A stretch of DNA of 64,000 nucleotides from contig CABFPE010000006.1 in the NCBI GenBank assembly GCA_900660155.1, forward strand, positions 160,172-224,171. Reading direction: 5' to 3'. The stretch comes from Hofstenia miamia. Lineage: Eukaryota; Xenacoelomorpha; Acoela; Hofsteniidae. Positions 50,231 through 62,420 of the stretch are shown here, piece after piece (positions within the stretch are counted from its first letter, which is position 1; each line of letters opens with the position of its first letter). A program made the translations under genes and the position numbers. The notes beneath the pieces were generated by a model. That model made no database searches, was not told the DNA's origin, and worked only from the letters and a program-made list of their open reading frames with translations.

Positions 50231-51996
50231 CGCCATTAATCTGAGCACATTATTACCAGAATATAAGTTATTTTAATATATACATAGACTAGAACGTATT
50301 TATCGTTAATTACTGTAAATTTTCAATTAAAATTTAGAAATCCGGGATGAATTAAATTACTTATTCTGTATTTAACTGATTAATTTGTAGACAACTACTA
50401 TTTTTAGGAAATATCTCATAGTTATTTATATTGTATTGTATATTTTTGTATAATACAAATTTTAAATTGAATAAAAGCGTAATAAAGATGTAAATACTTT
50501 TAGCGTGTGCAATGATAATACTAACATAACATTAGTCTTGTTTCTTCTTCATGTTTTTTTGAAATTTCTAAGTGGAATAATTGTTTTATTTAATAAATAA
50601 TTTGATTTAATTTTGGACTATATTAGACTTTATCAGCTTGACAAAATTTTCAGGTTACCTAAAACTGATGCCTATTAAGTGTTGCACTATACACTGGAAC
50701 ATGCAATATAGTATTGCAGCATCCTATTATTAAAGAAAATTACTGGAATTTAAATGCAATCCAGTAAGATCAAACGTTGCAAAATCGAAAGTAATATTAA
50801 TGCGAGTTCGTACATTTTTCTTTTCTATAATGCTGATGTATATTTAAAGTTGACAACTTTGTGTGGAAGCAAATGTTTGTCTAAGATACTGTTTTCTTTA
50901 ATGAAAATATTGAGTTATATATTTGCTACAGCAAGAATGGCTTTCTCCGGTATATGCTGATTAAAGGGCGTCTGCCTCTTAAATTTGCTGCAGGCGTCAA
51001 GACGGACAATTTTCTAAATGAAGACGGTTCAAAACGACACTTTTTTATTGCGATTGTGAACCAAATTTTAATTAGGGTAATGCTAAATTTTCTAAATGAT
51101 TTTTTCTTTATTCACTCTTAGAATGCATTCGTTAATTATTTTGAAAATCCCATTATTTCGATTGCTCCCACTATTCAAATATAATTAAAATCCAAAAAAG
51201 TCTGAAATTATAATTAATAGCACATAAATATTGCCATTTCGAGAAATCTAAAAAAGCTAATCACATTAAAATTAGCAAGAGACCAATACTGAGAATTATA
51301 ACTATATTATAAACTATATAAGTATTAGCAGCAGCTGCTTGGCATTACCCAGTATTTTCATATCTAACTACTACAGCTTTTACTTATGAAAAACTTCTAT
51401 TTTCGAGTCTCTATGTTAATATACAGTTAATAATTCTTACGAATTCTAAGTGTTGGTTACGTACCATTTTTAATGTGGTTAGTAGTTTATGTTTATAAAC
51501 TATTTTTAACTGTCAAACAGTCCCACTTTCACGGCTACTTACAATTTAAGAGAAAGTTAACTATTGAGGTCTTTTCTAAATTATGTATTCAAATATTAAA
51601 TTCGAATGTTATTTTCAGAAAATTTAGTATCGCCTTAATTTTAACCGCTTTAGGCAGGGCCATTTTTCCACGCTTTCACTGTCGCTTAAGGATCTTTCTA
51701 TTGCTTCTCATACAAGTATTTATATTGTAGAAATGATAGGTTTTGTAACATATTACAGTGAACTTTTTTGAAGGCATTTTGTATTTTATTGTAATATGTA
51801 TATTCAATTAACTGAAAATTTTAAAATTTGAATTTCAAATATTCTATTGTTTCAATTTCATTGTTTTATAACGTTATAACGTACAAAATTTACTTTTCAA
51901 CATTTCAGTTATTTTGGACTAATGTAAACTGGTTTATAAGAGCTATGTGTAGAATGTTTTTAATTTAAATGGAGTTAATATCTAAATATTTATAGA
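50231..51996. other. Upstream region of the RBM15-like gene
   Basis: AT-rich; no separate gene is supported. An acceptor-like TATTTATAG ends one base before the RBM15-like ATG, so a 5'-UTR intron is likely and the promoter may be farther upstream. Confidence 0.4.
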
Positions 51997-53976
51997 ATGC
52001 GAAGAGGTTTTCGTTATCGCAATGATGACAGTATGTCTCGCCCTCGTTATGAGAGAAGAGAGCGAGTACCAACCCACTATATCAAACGACGTCATAGTCC
52101 TGGAATGATAGTACAACGTCGAAGATCGCCACAGTTCATGAGGAGGTCGCCCATTCATCGACATTCGCCTATTCGCCATCGTGGTTATGAAATGAGTCCT
52201 TCTCCTCCAGTTTCACTCGTAGATGATGAGGACGATTTACCTACTTTTCGTTCAGTAGTTGTGCGCGGTATTCCGCACCATTTACATGATATTGACGTTA
52301 AAGAAGATCTTTATCGTGTTTTCAGATCCTTTTCAAATATTTCTGTAAAATTAAATATTGTTATGGATGACAGACATGCATTTATCAATTTTTGTAGTCC
52401 ACAAGAGGCCGCTATTGCACTGCGCGATTTTCCAGTTTTACGTTTATTTGGCAGATCTTTAATAGTTCACCCCGTGTTAAATTCGTCATATCCTCATAAA
52501 ACCCATCGTTTTGAGCATAATCGCAGTGAGCAGCAGCATCATCATCATCATCATCGAAGGAACAGTTTAGTTGAAAGAAGAGGAATGTCTGATTTTTCTG
52601 TCGAAGAAAACCCTGAATGTCGTGTACTATTTGTTGGAAATTTAGATGATGATGTCTCTGCTGTTGAATTAAAAAAACTTTTCAGTCGATATGCTCCTGT
52701 GCTTGATGTTGATATAAAATTTCCACGTGATAGTTTTCCTTTCGCATTTGTTAAATTTGCAAATCCCGATGATGCAAACATTGCAAGAGAAGCATTACAT
52801 GGAAAACCTTTTTTCAGCAATAGCTTACGCATTGGATATGGGAAATCTAAACCAACACCTTGTCTTTGGGTTGGAAATTTAAATAGAAATACTTCTCTTG
52901 GTTTATTAGAGGAAGAATTTGATAGATTTGGAGTTATTAAAAAAATTGATTATTTAAAAGGAAGTACGTTTGCCTACATTTTGTTTAGCAATTCTGATGC
53001 AGCCTGTGCTGCTTTTAGTTCTATGAATGGTAGATCTTTAAGATCTGGTGATCGTCGTCTTCGTTTGGATTTTACAGATTATGAATTAACATTAAATATG
53101 ATGCAACGGAGAGGGCCTTCTCGCGGATTAGATAGGCAATTGACTCCGGAGTATGAAGCAGTTTTCGATCGCCCTCTGCATCGACGACAATTTAGAGGAG
53201 AGCATTTAAGTGAAGCTCGCGCGTTCCGACAAAATTTGCTTTCTCGTATTGGAACAAGAGTTAAACGTGGAATGCCCAATCGTCGTGGGATTGGTCACTT
53301 ACATCATTCACGAGTTGTTAGTGATAGGCGCAGCCCAATTGGTTCTAGTACAATTCGCAGAACTCCTGCATTGTCTAGAAAGGAACATAAACGATTATCA
53401 CCCGAAACATCTACTGCTAACAGTTCAATTAATGTTCATGGTTCAATACGTTCTTTGGAGGATATTCCTAAAACAAATCCTTCTAAATGGAAAGGTTTTC
53501 TTGTTTTAAAAAATAGTGCTTTTGTGTCTAATTTTACTGTTATTGATGGTAATCCTAAAGTGTGCGAGTCTTTATTATATGATATAAATTCTCAAGAAAC
53601 AGCTTCCTCTTTGCGGATTACGCAACGTTTGCGTCTTGATCCTGGAAAACTAAACGAAGTGAATCGACGTATAAATAATTCGGGTTATGATGGTTATTGT
53701 ATATTACTTGCTACTCATGTAAATTTAGCCAACAATATGAGCGCACCTACTGGTACACATGTGCGTCACTTAAAGCATTTAGTTCTTTATTTAAAAAATA
53801 AAGAAGCAGCTGGTGTTACAGGACTTCCTGTTGGAGCTAAAGATAATCAAGGCGTACTACATGCATTTCCACCATGTGAATTTTCTAATAAATTTCTGTC
53901 TAAGGTATTACCAGATCCTACTGCAGATTCTAATGAAGAATATTTGTTAATGGTTCTTGTGAGTGGAGGAACTTAA
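51997..53976 (+). CDS. RBM15/spenito-type Spen-family RNA-binding protein
   Basis: A single exon of 659 codons. The N terminus is Arg/Ser-Pro-rich. Three RRMs follow: RRM1 about 84-162 (SVVVRGIPHHL, HAFINFCS), RRM2 about 208-283 (RNP2 VLFVGNL; RNP1 FPFAFVKF) and RRM3 about 288-362 (RNP2 LWVGNL; STFAYILF). The C terminus, about 493-657, is a SPOC domain (WKGFLVLKNSAFVSNFTVI, ending EYLLMVLVSGGT). Three RRMs plus SPOC at this length define the short Spen proteins (RBM15, RBM15B, spenito) rather than long SHARP/Spen. Known relatives recruit the m6A methyltransferase complex to RNA and act in the nucleus. A run of six His lies at 181-186 between RRM1 and RRM2. The frame is intact. Few or no introns in the coding region is also seen in vertebrate RBM15. 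Confidence 0.95.
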   Translation: MRRGFRYRNDDSMSRPRYERRERVPTHYIKRRHSPGMIVQRRRSPQFMRRSPIHRHSPIRHRGYEMSPSPPVSLVDDEDDLPTFRSVVVRGIPHHLHDIDVKEDLYRVFRSFSNISVKLNIVMDDRHAFINFCSPQEAAIALRDFPVLRLFGRSLIVHPVLNSSYPHKTHRFEHNRSEQQHHHHHHRRNSLVERRGMSDFSVEENPECRVLFVGNLDDDVSAVELKKLFSRYAPVLDVDIKFPRDSFPFAFVKFANPDDANIAREALHGKPFFSNSLRIGYGKSKPTPCLWVGNLNRNTSLGLLEEEFDRFGVIKKIDYLKGSTFAYILFSNSDAACAAFSSMNGRSLRSGDRRLRLDFTDYELTLNMMQRRGPSRGLDRQLTPEYEAVFDRPLHRRQFRGEHLSEARAFRQNLLSRIGTRVKRGMPNRRGIGHLHHSRVVSDRRSPIGSSTIRRTPALSRKEHKRLSPETSTANSSINVHGSIRSLEDIPKTNPSKWKGFLVLKNSAFVSNFTVIDGNPKVCESLLYDINSQETASSLRITQRLRLDPGKLNEVNRRINNSGYDGYCILLATHVNLANNMSAPTGTHVRHLKHLVLYLKNKEAAGVTGLPVGAKDNQGVLHAFPPCEFSNKFLSKVLPDPTADSNEEYLLMVLVSGGT

Positions 53977-56780
53977 TTTTAATGTGTGTCGTGTGCTGTT
54001 TGTGCACAATTATACTCTTATTTGTTTCAGATATTTTTACTGAAATTACATTTGTTTAATGTTTATGATTGAATGTATGAACTCCAAATAGTTATAAGAA
54101 GTTCTTTCAATCTACTCTTCAAGAAATATCACCAATGGTTTGCGTGTTAAGTAAGTTTTAAAAGTTATTTTGCATTCTTCTTACATCTAAAGTGAACATC
54201 AACGTTCTAATTGAACATGTGTATTTTAAACTTCTCATAGATGAATTGTTCGAATGGTTATTTGGGATTTCTAAGTTTAATTTTATAAAATCAGGTTCAT
54301 TTGACTTGTATGAAATAGTGTAGCATAAAGTTTAAAATTCCTTTCAAACACTGATAAGTATTGACTAAAAACATCCTTTAAAATTCATCTAGTCTTTTAA
54401 ATAACTTAAACATTAAATAGCAAAATTTTGAAAATACTTGAATCTTTCTCGTGTGTTGGTTGTTTTATGTAGTTTTTCACTAGTTTGGAAGATTTGTTCT
54501 CACTCTTACAGTTTGGAAGCCTTCAAATCTTATGTCGTTACTTCTCTATCCTTCGATGTATTCCTGGAATTCAGAAGATTTGCATGCAAATACATGTGTT
54601 AGTTTTGTAGCAATTGCAAATTTTTGTAAAGATCCTGGATTCTTCAACTTGTAACAAAGTAGGTTTTTCGCAAACAAATTATGCATTATTCATTTACTGA
54701 CAGTGCTCTTTTACATGTGCAAATATTGATTTTATAAAGCCAATTTCAGTTATTTTTATATTAATATCGTATATGCATTTTGTATATTTTGTTTAACTTC
54801 ATCTAAATCGCAGAGTACTCTTCTTTTCGATGCTCCAAATTAAAGTTTGTTTATAAAAAGCTTTGCAATGTTAAAATTGCAATTTCTTCACATCCAGATG
54901 TGTGCTTCAGATTAATTTTTCTTGTTAAATTTATTTCATGTCTAATTTTGATTGAATTGTATAAAATTAATTTTTAATTGCTTCGAAGTGCTATATTCCT
55001 ACAGTAAATTTCAAAAATATGTTAAAATTAATTCATTATATTGATTATATTTTCTATATACAATAATTAAACAGTGTCGTTCATATTATGTATATTAATG
55101 TTGGAGCATGGTTTATCTGGAAATATGTTCTATACCTGTTGAAAAGAAATATTAACATACACTTGTCTAGCACAAATTATTGAAATCATTGTCCAGTTTA
55201 GGGCAATCTTCACATCAAGATCAGATTTTGCTACTATTAATTTTATTGAATCTCAACAATACAAAGTAAACCAAAGAAATGTTTCATTTCTTTGTTCATG
55301 CCATTTATTTATTTCATTACTGTCACAATTGTCAACTTAATACGATTTTCCATTTGCGTATACCGAATTTTCTACACTTGGTATCAATTTGCGCATATAA
55401 ATTAATTATATGATGTGCTAGGCGGCGATTTTGAAGTTTGTTTGATGGTTATGACAAATTAAAATGTGCCATATGTAAGTGATTTTTCCATTGAAAAATT
55501 TCTTTTAGGGTTGCATTTTTAGACTATATTTCAAATTTCGATTTTGAATTTATTTTTAATGGAGTAGATTTTAATGTATTTCTAATCTTTAATTTTCTAA
55601 TTATATTTTTAAATGGTCTCATTTAAAAAAACCGAATCATTATTTCTATCATGAATACTTTTATTCTACATTGCTTTTCTATGCATATATCTGCAATTGT
55701 GTATGTTCGCCTTTTTGTTTTTGTGCCCAGAGAAAAATTTTTTGTGTGGTTTATCTATTTATTAAGTCTTTAGCCATGCTTACAGCTGTAGAGTTTTAGC
55801 TGCAAAACTAATGGGTTGCAGTGTAATTGCAAACCAGGCAAATTTCATTAAAAAATTGTCTTTAAAGATATTGGCCTGGAATGAAATGCTAGAACTGGCG
55901 TCTCACAATTACGTTTTCTGCCCACGAGGGGACTATCTGTAATTAATTCAGTACGCACGGTCCAAGGGTGGAGATGGATTATATAAATCTATGCGGATTT
56001 ACAATTTGTTCTCTATTTTTTTAGTTTTATTGATGTAAATTCCAGTGGCAATAATTGCCAGTAATTGTTTCTAAGCTACGCCAAATATATCATTGTATTA
56101 AGCTGCTTTTGTGTTTCGGCTATTGCTATTTGGCAGATGTCTATCGCTGATTTCTTTGCCAACTTTTGTATTTTTTGATTTTTAAGTTTGAATTTTGAAA
56201 CTAAATGTTTATATAGTTTAATAATGTTGTTGTTAAACACATAATGTATGCTTTTTGACACGCCTGATATATTTCTTCTTTGTGCGAGCATTCATATCAG
56301 TTGCAACCGGCTGGGTTTATAAAATGTTCAGTTTGGTTTCAGCTTGTGATATCTGTTTTGCACACTGCTTAAACGGTTCGAAAATTTTCAAATTGGGAAA
56401 TTACGTCATTGTATTTATATAAAAATGCGCCAAATGCAATATTGACACTAAGAAAATTCCCGAAATTTCTTGTTTTCCCGTTTATGGTCGAAGCAATGTA
56501 AATGGAAAATAATTTTTTGTGCTGTTTTTTCGATTTGAAACTGATTAAGTTATTTGCTTAAAATGGTTTCGGTTTGGTTTAAATTTTAAGTTGTTCGGTT
56601 TGGTTCTGTTTTTGAAAATTTTGACAGTTTGTAATTTAGATTCATAAGAGGACACAAAAGTATGAATTCGATCGTTGCGTGATTTTGTGAGCTTACATGA
56701 CATTCAGTGCTTTTTGACAGTTAATGACCAAGTCAATTGGATCGATGTTTTTTGGATCCAGATCCCCGGAAATATTATAA
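53977..56780. other. 3' flank of the RBM15-like gene
   Basis: AT-rich, probably including a long 3' UTR. No further gene is seen; the frame at 56076-56291 (-) is short and matches nothing I know. Confidence 0.4.
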
Positions 56781-56814
56781 ATCGTTCCATGGGTTTTAAA
56801 CCCATTCAGGCTCG

Positions 56815-57054
56815 CTGACGGCTATAGCCGTCATGTTGAATTTGCACAAAATTCACAAACTCTCAAAAATCACTGAGCACCAGCATATATTTCTCTAATA
56901 GAAAGTGCTTTGAACAATAATAGCAAGTCCAAAACAGTCATACATTTGCTAAAAAGGAGCATTTCTTATTTACTCCTATGTAATAACATATAGCAATGAC
57001 GGCTCTTCACGTACCTTGCTTCTTTTTCACTTTTAAATTTCGACGGCTATAGCC
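56815..57054. repeat. Twin ACGGCTATAGCCGT palindromes
   Basis: The perfect 14-bp palindrome ACGGCTATAGCCGT occurs at about 56818 and again about 225 bp downstream (about 57041), in otherwise AT-rich DNA. They could be the ends of a small element with palindromic termini. No target duplication was identified. Confidence 0.55.
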
Positions 57055-57070
57055 GTTCGTGCTAATTGGA

Positions 57071-58912
57071 CCAGCATGAAAAGCTAAGGCGAGCGTGTGG
57101 TAAAGCAAAGTAATTTCATTTTAACAGAGAGAAGAGTACAATAAGAAATACAGCAAAAATGAGTAGGTGCTATTCCGTACCAGACTTGTCAACAAGCCGA
57201 GCTTGAGCACTGCATTGGATATGCAACACGCCTTTAAGCCAAACAAATTTATATTTTTGCTTTTTAATTTGTTTATGCAGATTTTCCTTTTTTCATTCAA
57301 TACTTTTTTATAATCCTATTTTAAAATATTTATTAAATAATAGGAAGAGCTATGTAAAAATTCTGAGGGCGCGCAATAGTTTTTTAAAAAATATCGAGCT
57401 AAAATACTCAAAAGTAAAACGAGTCGAGCTTAAAAATTTCGACTCGTTGATAAGTCTGTTCGTACCAACTCTAATATTGGCGGTATTTTCAATAGTAAAT
57501 TGCATAAATGTGATAAAAAGTAAGAACTACAACTTTTCGAACAAAAATAATTTACTGTATAATGCGCTGTTTAAGGGGGATACACAGTCCAACTTGTGTA
57601 TTAAACTTATTTGCTGTGTAAACAACTAACCGTAGTTTGGAAGGTCGTTGAGGCAATACGCGGTCCAACTTGTGTTTCTAATTTGCAGATGTAATGCGAA
57701 TTCAACTAGAATCTGAGTAAATACTTTAAGTAAAAGTTGTGTTATATTCTACTATCAAGGCTATTATCCAGAGCCTTGTCTACTATGGGCAACAAACGGA
57801 AAAATCTTGCGAATTTAAAAAAAGATTTGACAATTTCATCAACAGCCCATGCAAATCAATCTAAACAGTGGCTGGTATAGAATTTATAATGTGTTAAAAA
57901 ATAAAGTGAAATGAATACTACTAAATGTATACATAAAACTTGTTATACCTATTCGTCCTACATATATGCGTTTTTGAAAAAGGAGCTTCTCCAAAACAAC
58001 AAAGGAACTATTTATAAATGCAGCCATGTTCTTCTTCAACGTAATTATAATGCATGCAGCAGCAACATCGTAAGCTTTACCCACTGATTTGCGTAAACAA
58101 ATAGTTAATTGATTTTATTAAATGCGTGATAGCGGGAAAAGGTGTGACACACTTGTTTGAAGGGGTATACACTGTCAATTCTAATTACACTCACACAAGT
58201 TGGACAACTTGGATTACAAGCATAATCACGGTGAAATGTTGAGAAGAATTATAGAAAACATGTTGCAACTCTTTCCATTAGATTCTAATTTATGGATATT
58301 GCATAGAGATAAGTTATATGTAAATACAATACACAATTTTGTGATAAAATAATTGTATAAATATTGTTTTAGGGGTCAAAAGTGGCTACAATCTGAAAAT
58401 GATGCCTTGTATTATTAATGTAAGCTTTATTTTTAAGCAACATTTCCTCAAATCATTATTTAAGACAATACGTTAAATTTACCCTAGTCTACAAAAGGTA
58501 AACATTATAAAATAAAATATTTAAAAATCACCAAACTTGCAATTTTTAAAGAGAGAAAATAAATGTGCATGTATATAAAATGTAGTAAATTATAACAAAA
58601 ATTAAATAGTTGTAAGTTTAATTTATGAATATAGTCTTCTTTGGTGTTCAAACTTAAGATAGAATTGAAGAATGAATATCCAAATAATTCCAAAGATTGG
58701 CATATCAAGAAATCATTAGAAGACTTTTTAATTAAGCAAAAAAATAAAAACTAATTATGAACATTGTCTTAAGATTGAATATAGAGGACTTCACACTGAA
58801 AACATGGTAACAAACTAGAAAAATATCAATAATTAAAGAAGAAATATTAGATTTATATATGGCAATGAGAAACTAAGAACTAAATTCAAATTAAAATCAA
58901 CAACCGAAGAAG
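57071..58912. other. Intergenic with a scattered GTCCAACTTGTGT repeat
   Basis: GTCCAACTTGTGT occurs at about 57587 and 57661 and inverted (ACACAAGTTGGAC) at about 58193. A diverged relative of the first, GGGGTATACACTGTC, is at about 58162. These may be the ends of a non-autonomous element. No gene was seen. Confidence 0.4.
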
Positions 58913-59477
58913 GCAATAAATCTTATAAAATGTTACTGTGGTAAAAATTATATTGGTTTTTCTAGTAGGCAGCTATCAAGAAGAATTAAGGAACATGAGT
59001 CCAATTCTTGTATATCTAATTTAATTAAATGCGGCCTAAAATCTGAAACAGAAATATTACACCAGCCGTCAAGATCAAGTTCTTGACATCATAACCCGAG
59101 AAATAATCAAATTATAGTCGAATATGAAGAACGAATATCCAAGTAATTTTATTAACAAATTTATTAAAGAAACAATGGATGAAATATTGAACAAGACAGG
59201 AAAATATTCGATTAATATAAGATTAATCAATTATGAAGAATAAATTATATAGAAGAAAATGTAAGATTTGTTTATACAATTCGAAAGTTGTCAAAACCTA
59301 GAATTAATATCAATGACAAAGATATCTGATAAGTCCAATGTTATCTATAAATTCAATTGCACCTGTGGTGAGGACTCTACTGGATATAGCAGCAGACAAC
59401 TAAGCAAAAGAATGAAACACGAAATTAAGTCAATAATGGCAGAACATCTAAGAAAATGTGGATTAAATGACAAATAG
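58913..59477 (+). mobile_element. Two Penelope GIY-YIG endonuclease fragments in tandem
   Basis: The first (about 58913-59085) reads LIKCYCGKNYIGFSSRQLSR and then RIKEH. The second (59325-59477) reads VIYKFNCTCGEDSTGYSSRQ and LSKRMKHE. Both match the 'Y.C.CG..YIG.SSRQL..R..EH' core of Penelope-type GIY-YIG endonucleases; in the second the catalytic YIG is altered to STG. Both also share a following KCGLK/N block. No reverse transcriptase lies beside them. They differ enough to be two separate insertions or an old duplication. Confidence 0.65.
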
Positions 59478-59941
59478 TGTGGTTTGGCATGTAATGGATT
59501 TTGTTTCGTAGGGTTTCTTTGCTAAAATTATTTTGTTTGTTTTATTGATATATGATAAATATGAAAAATAAATGGGGTTTAATATTTTCAACCCCTGTAC
59601 AGAGGATTATCTAAATTCAAACAAGCCTGTGAAAACCCTGAAGTCCATTTTTTGCATATTTTCACTCATGTTTAACAACAACATATATTTAAGTTCTCAT
59701 GTACACATACATGTATTAAGTTTACAAACTTATTAAGAACATAAATAATGCAACTTTCTTCATATGAGCTTAGTTATGTCAGTAAATGTTTGTTTCCTGG
59801 TTAAGTTTATAAATTACATATAGCTGAATAAATATTTTTACTTATTGTTCTTGAGTAGCACATCTTATTCTATTAGTCAGATAATTGATACTTTGTTGTG
59901 TAATCATGTTTTTCAACTTCTTAAATATTGTAAATTTTTTT
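59478..59941. other. Spacer, nothing recognised
   Basis: AT-rich; it may include the 3' tail of the - strand LINE. Confidence 0.35.
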
Positions 59942-61935
59942 TCACTTGTATTGTAATACAGTTTGTTCAATAGTGATTGAATAATTTAGCAATCCGTTCT
60001 TCATTACTTTTTTATTATACTTAGTTTTACCAAATGTAATTGTTCTTTGATTTAAATGATTAGAAATGTTCGATTTTCTTTTCCAAAATATCGACAAACA
60101 TCTAATATTTTGAAGAGCTTCTAATGATCTTAGATGATATTTACACATTATTTTTTTATTTTTGTTGCTAATTATGTTTATTCCCCATTTAAATACTTTC
60201 TCTAATTTCGATTTTGCCTTTTTATTTAAGTTCGTTAATAAACAAGATGAGTACAAGAAATGGGATAAAACAAGTGATCGTGTTGGTATAAGCTTTCCAA
60301 TTTTTTGAATTGATATACCATACGCCATTTTCTTTATGATGTTGTTTGCGCCATTTTCTTTATGATGTTGTTTGCCTCGTCTTCAAAATTCAATTTATTC
60401 TCAATTACTACTCCCAAATATTTCATTTTTGGTGATTCCTGAATGATGTTACATTTCTTAATACTTTCTAATGTTGATTCATTTCTTCTATTCTTAATTA
60501 CCGTAAACTTTTTTCAATATTTATTTTTAACAAATTATTATTAAAGAATGATTGCAATTTTTCAACATTTTCCTGTAAATTTAAAATATCATTGCAATAA
60601 ATAAGAGTATCATCTGCAAATTGTACATGATTACTATTAATGTGCTGATCCATATCATTTACATAAAATTTAAATAGTAATGGACCTTGTGGTACTCCAT
60701 TGTTTATTTCTAATGAATTTAGATATTGCTTCTTTGAGTTTTACTTCTTTGAGTTTTACATACTGATATCTATTACTTACATATCTATTTAATAATTCTA
60801 TTAATGAATCACTAAAATTATAAATCTGCTTTAAATTTTCCAATAGAATAGAATGGTTTATTGAATTAAATGCCTTTAAAATATCTAATGATGCTATATA
60901 TTTTTTTCATTCCTATCTAATTTTGATCTCCAGTCTTCAACAGCATAAAATAAGGCATCATTTGTAGAGGTATCTTTTTGAAATCCAAACTGATGTGATG
61001 CTAATTCATTTTGTTCCACATATAGGTTAATTTGGTTGAATAACAATTTTTCAAATATTTTATTAATTATTGTTAATACTGAAATTGGTCGGTAATTTTC
61101 TGCAAGATCTTTTCTTCCCTTTTTATATATTGGTGTAACTTTAGCAATTTTTAAGTAATCAGGGTAAGTTGATTCTGCCAAGCATTGATTAAATAAGTCA
61201 CACAAAGGTCTCAATAAAATACACAAGGCACCTTTCAATAACCAAGAAGGAAATTCACAATGACCTTTCGCTTTGTTCCAATTAATTTTCTTTGTTTATT
61301 TGTAAAATTCTACTAATGTAATAAATCTTAGTTTATAGGGATTATCATGTTTTTTAATATTGCGATGCTTATGATATAAATGTTTAAACTTTGTATTTAG
61401 GTTGTCATTCATTCCTGGTTTCACAAATCTTTCATTTAAAATTTCTTTGTCATTTGTAATATATTCACCATTATCATTTATTATATAAGGAATTTCATTT
61501 TCTTCTTTAAAATTTAAAAAATTCGAAATAAATGACCACTTTTGTTTAATAGATTTTTTTTCATTAAAAGATTTTTGTAAACAAACTTGTAGATCAAAAT
61601 TCCTTTTTTGAGGCTTTATTTCTTAATGTTTTATAATGATCATAGTTGGCTTTCGATCTGTTTTGACAAAAAATTGCATATGCCTTATGCTTTTTTCTAA
61701 TGCATTCTTTCGTTTCTTTAGATATCCATATCTTCCACGTTTTGTTACTATTCTTTACGTTGTGTTTTTGAATCTTTATAATAGGACAAAGCTTATGATA
61801 AATACTTGTTAAATTATCAATTATAAATATCATTTTTTGGTCCACTGTTATGCCAAAGCTATAATCATTCCAATTTAAGTTGATTAATTCCTTCAAATTC
61901 AACATACAAATGTATTGCTTTGGTCTTATTATCAT
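59942..61935 (-). mobile_element. LINE ORF2: linker, reverse transcriptase and C-terminal region (broken)
   Basis: From 61935 downward: a linker frame (HKLCPIIKIQKHNVKN, 61935-61594). Then reverse-transcriptase blocks: YLKIAKVTPIYKKGRKDLAE and NYRPISVLTIINKIFEKLLF (61238-60894); LDILKAFNSINHSILLENL (about 60890); GVPQGPLLFKFYVNDMD and VQFADDTLIY (about 60700-60600). The C-terminal thumb/connection frame is 60328-59942. The FADD catalytic pair is kept. The element is 5'-truncated before the endonuclease and broken in a few places, with short tandem duplications at 60326-60378 and about 60728-60757. It is a non-LTR retrotransposon; the clade was not determined. Confidence 0.8.
60326..60378. repeat. 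28-bp tandem duplication inside the LINE
   Basis: The unit CGCCATTTTCTTTATGATGT (continuing TGTTTG) occurs twice in a row, which shifts and lengthens the LINE reading frame here. Confidence 0.8.
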
Positions 61936-62420
61936 ATTGATTGTGTTTGATGATGTTGACTACAACTACAATGTACATATTTGGCATTTTATATTTTACC
62001 GGATGTGGATATCATAAGCTTCCGGTAGAGATGATGTTAAGCCTCATAGCTGAATTTAGATTTCATGATTTAAATTTTAACTGCATCATAATCTGATAAC
62101 ATTGAAAATGATCATTACACAAACCTGAATTATAGATGTGTCCATATTATATCTTAAACTGACACAATACAAAGTTAAAAACAAACGTTATTTTAGCAAA
62201 AACACGATTACTTATTGTATCGGAATGTATTTAACATATTTAAAGATACATTATAAACCTTATGAATTTTTCACATCATATCAAGAATTGAACATGTACA
62301 AAAACTAAGTCTCTTCAGAGCACATAACATCAACTTAAACATTATTGTATAAAGCCAAATTCGCAATATATATAAATCCATGTTTTCTCAATGATTAAAA
62401 GCAGAGTGTGTTATTCATCA
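61936..62420. other. Spacer between LINE and family C
   Basis: AT-rich; it probably includes the 3' end of the - strand family C frame. Nothing else was seen. Confidence 0.35.
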
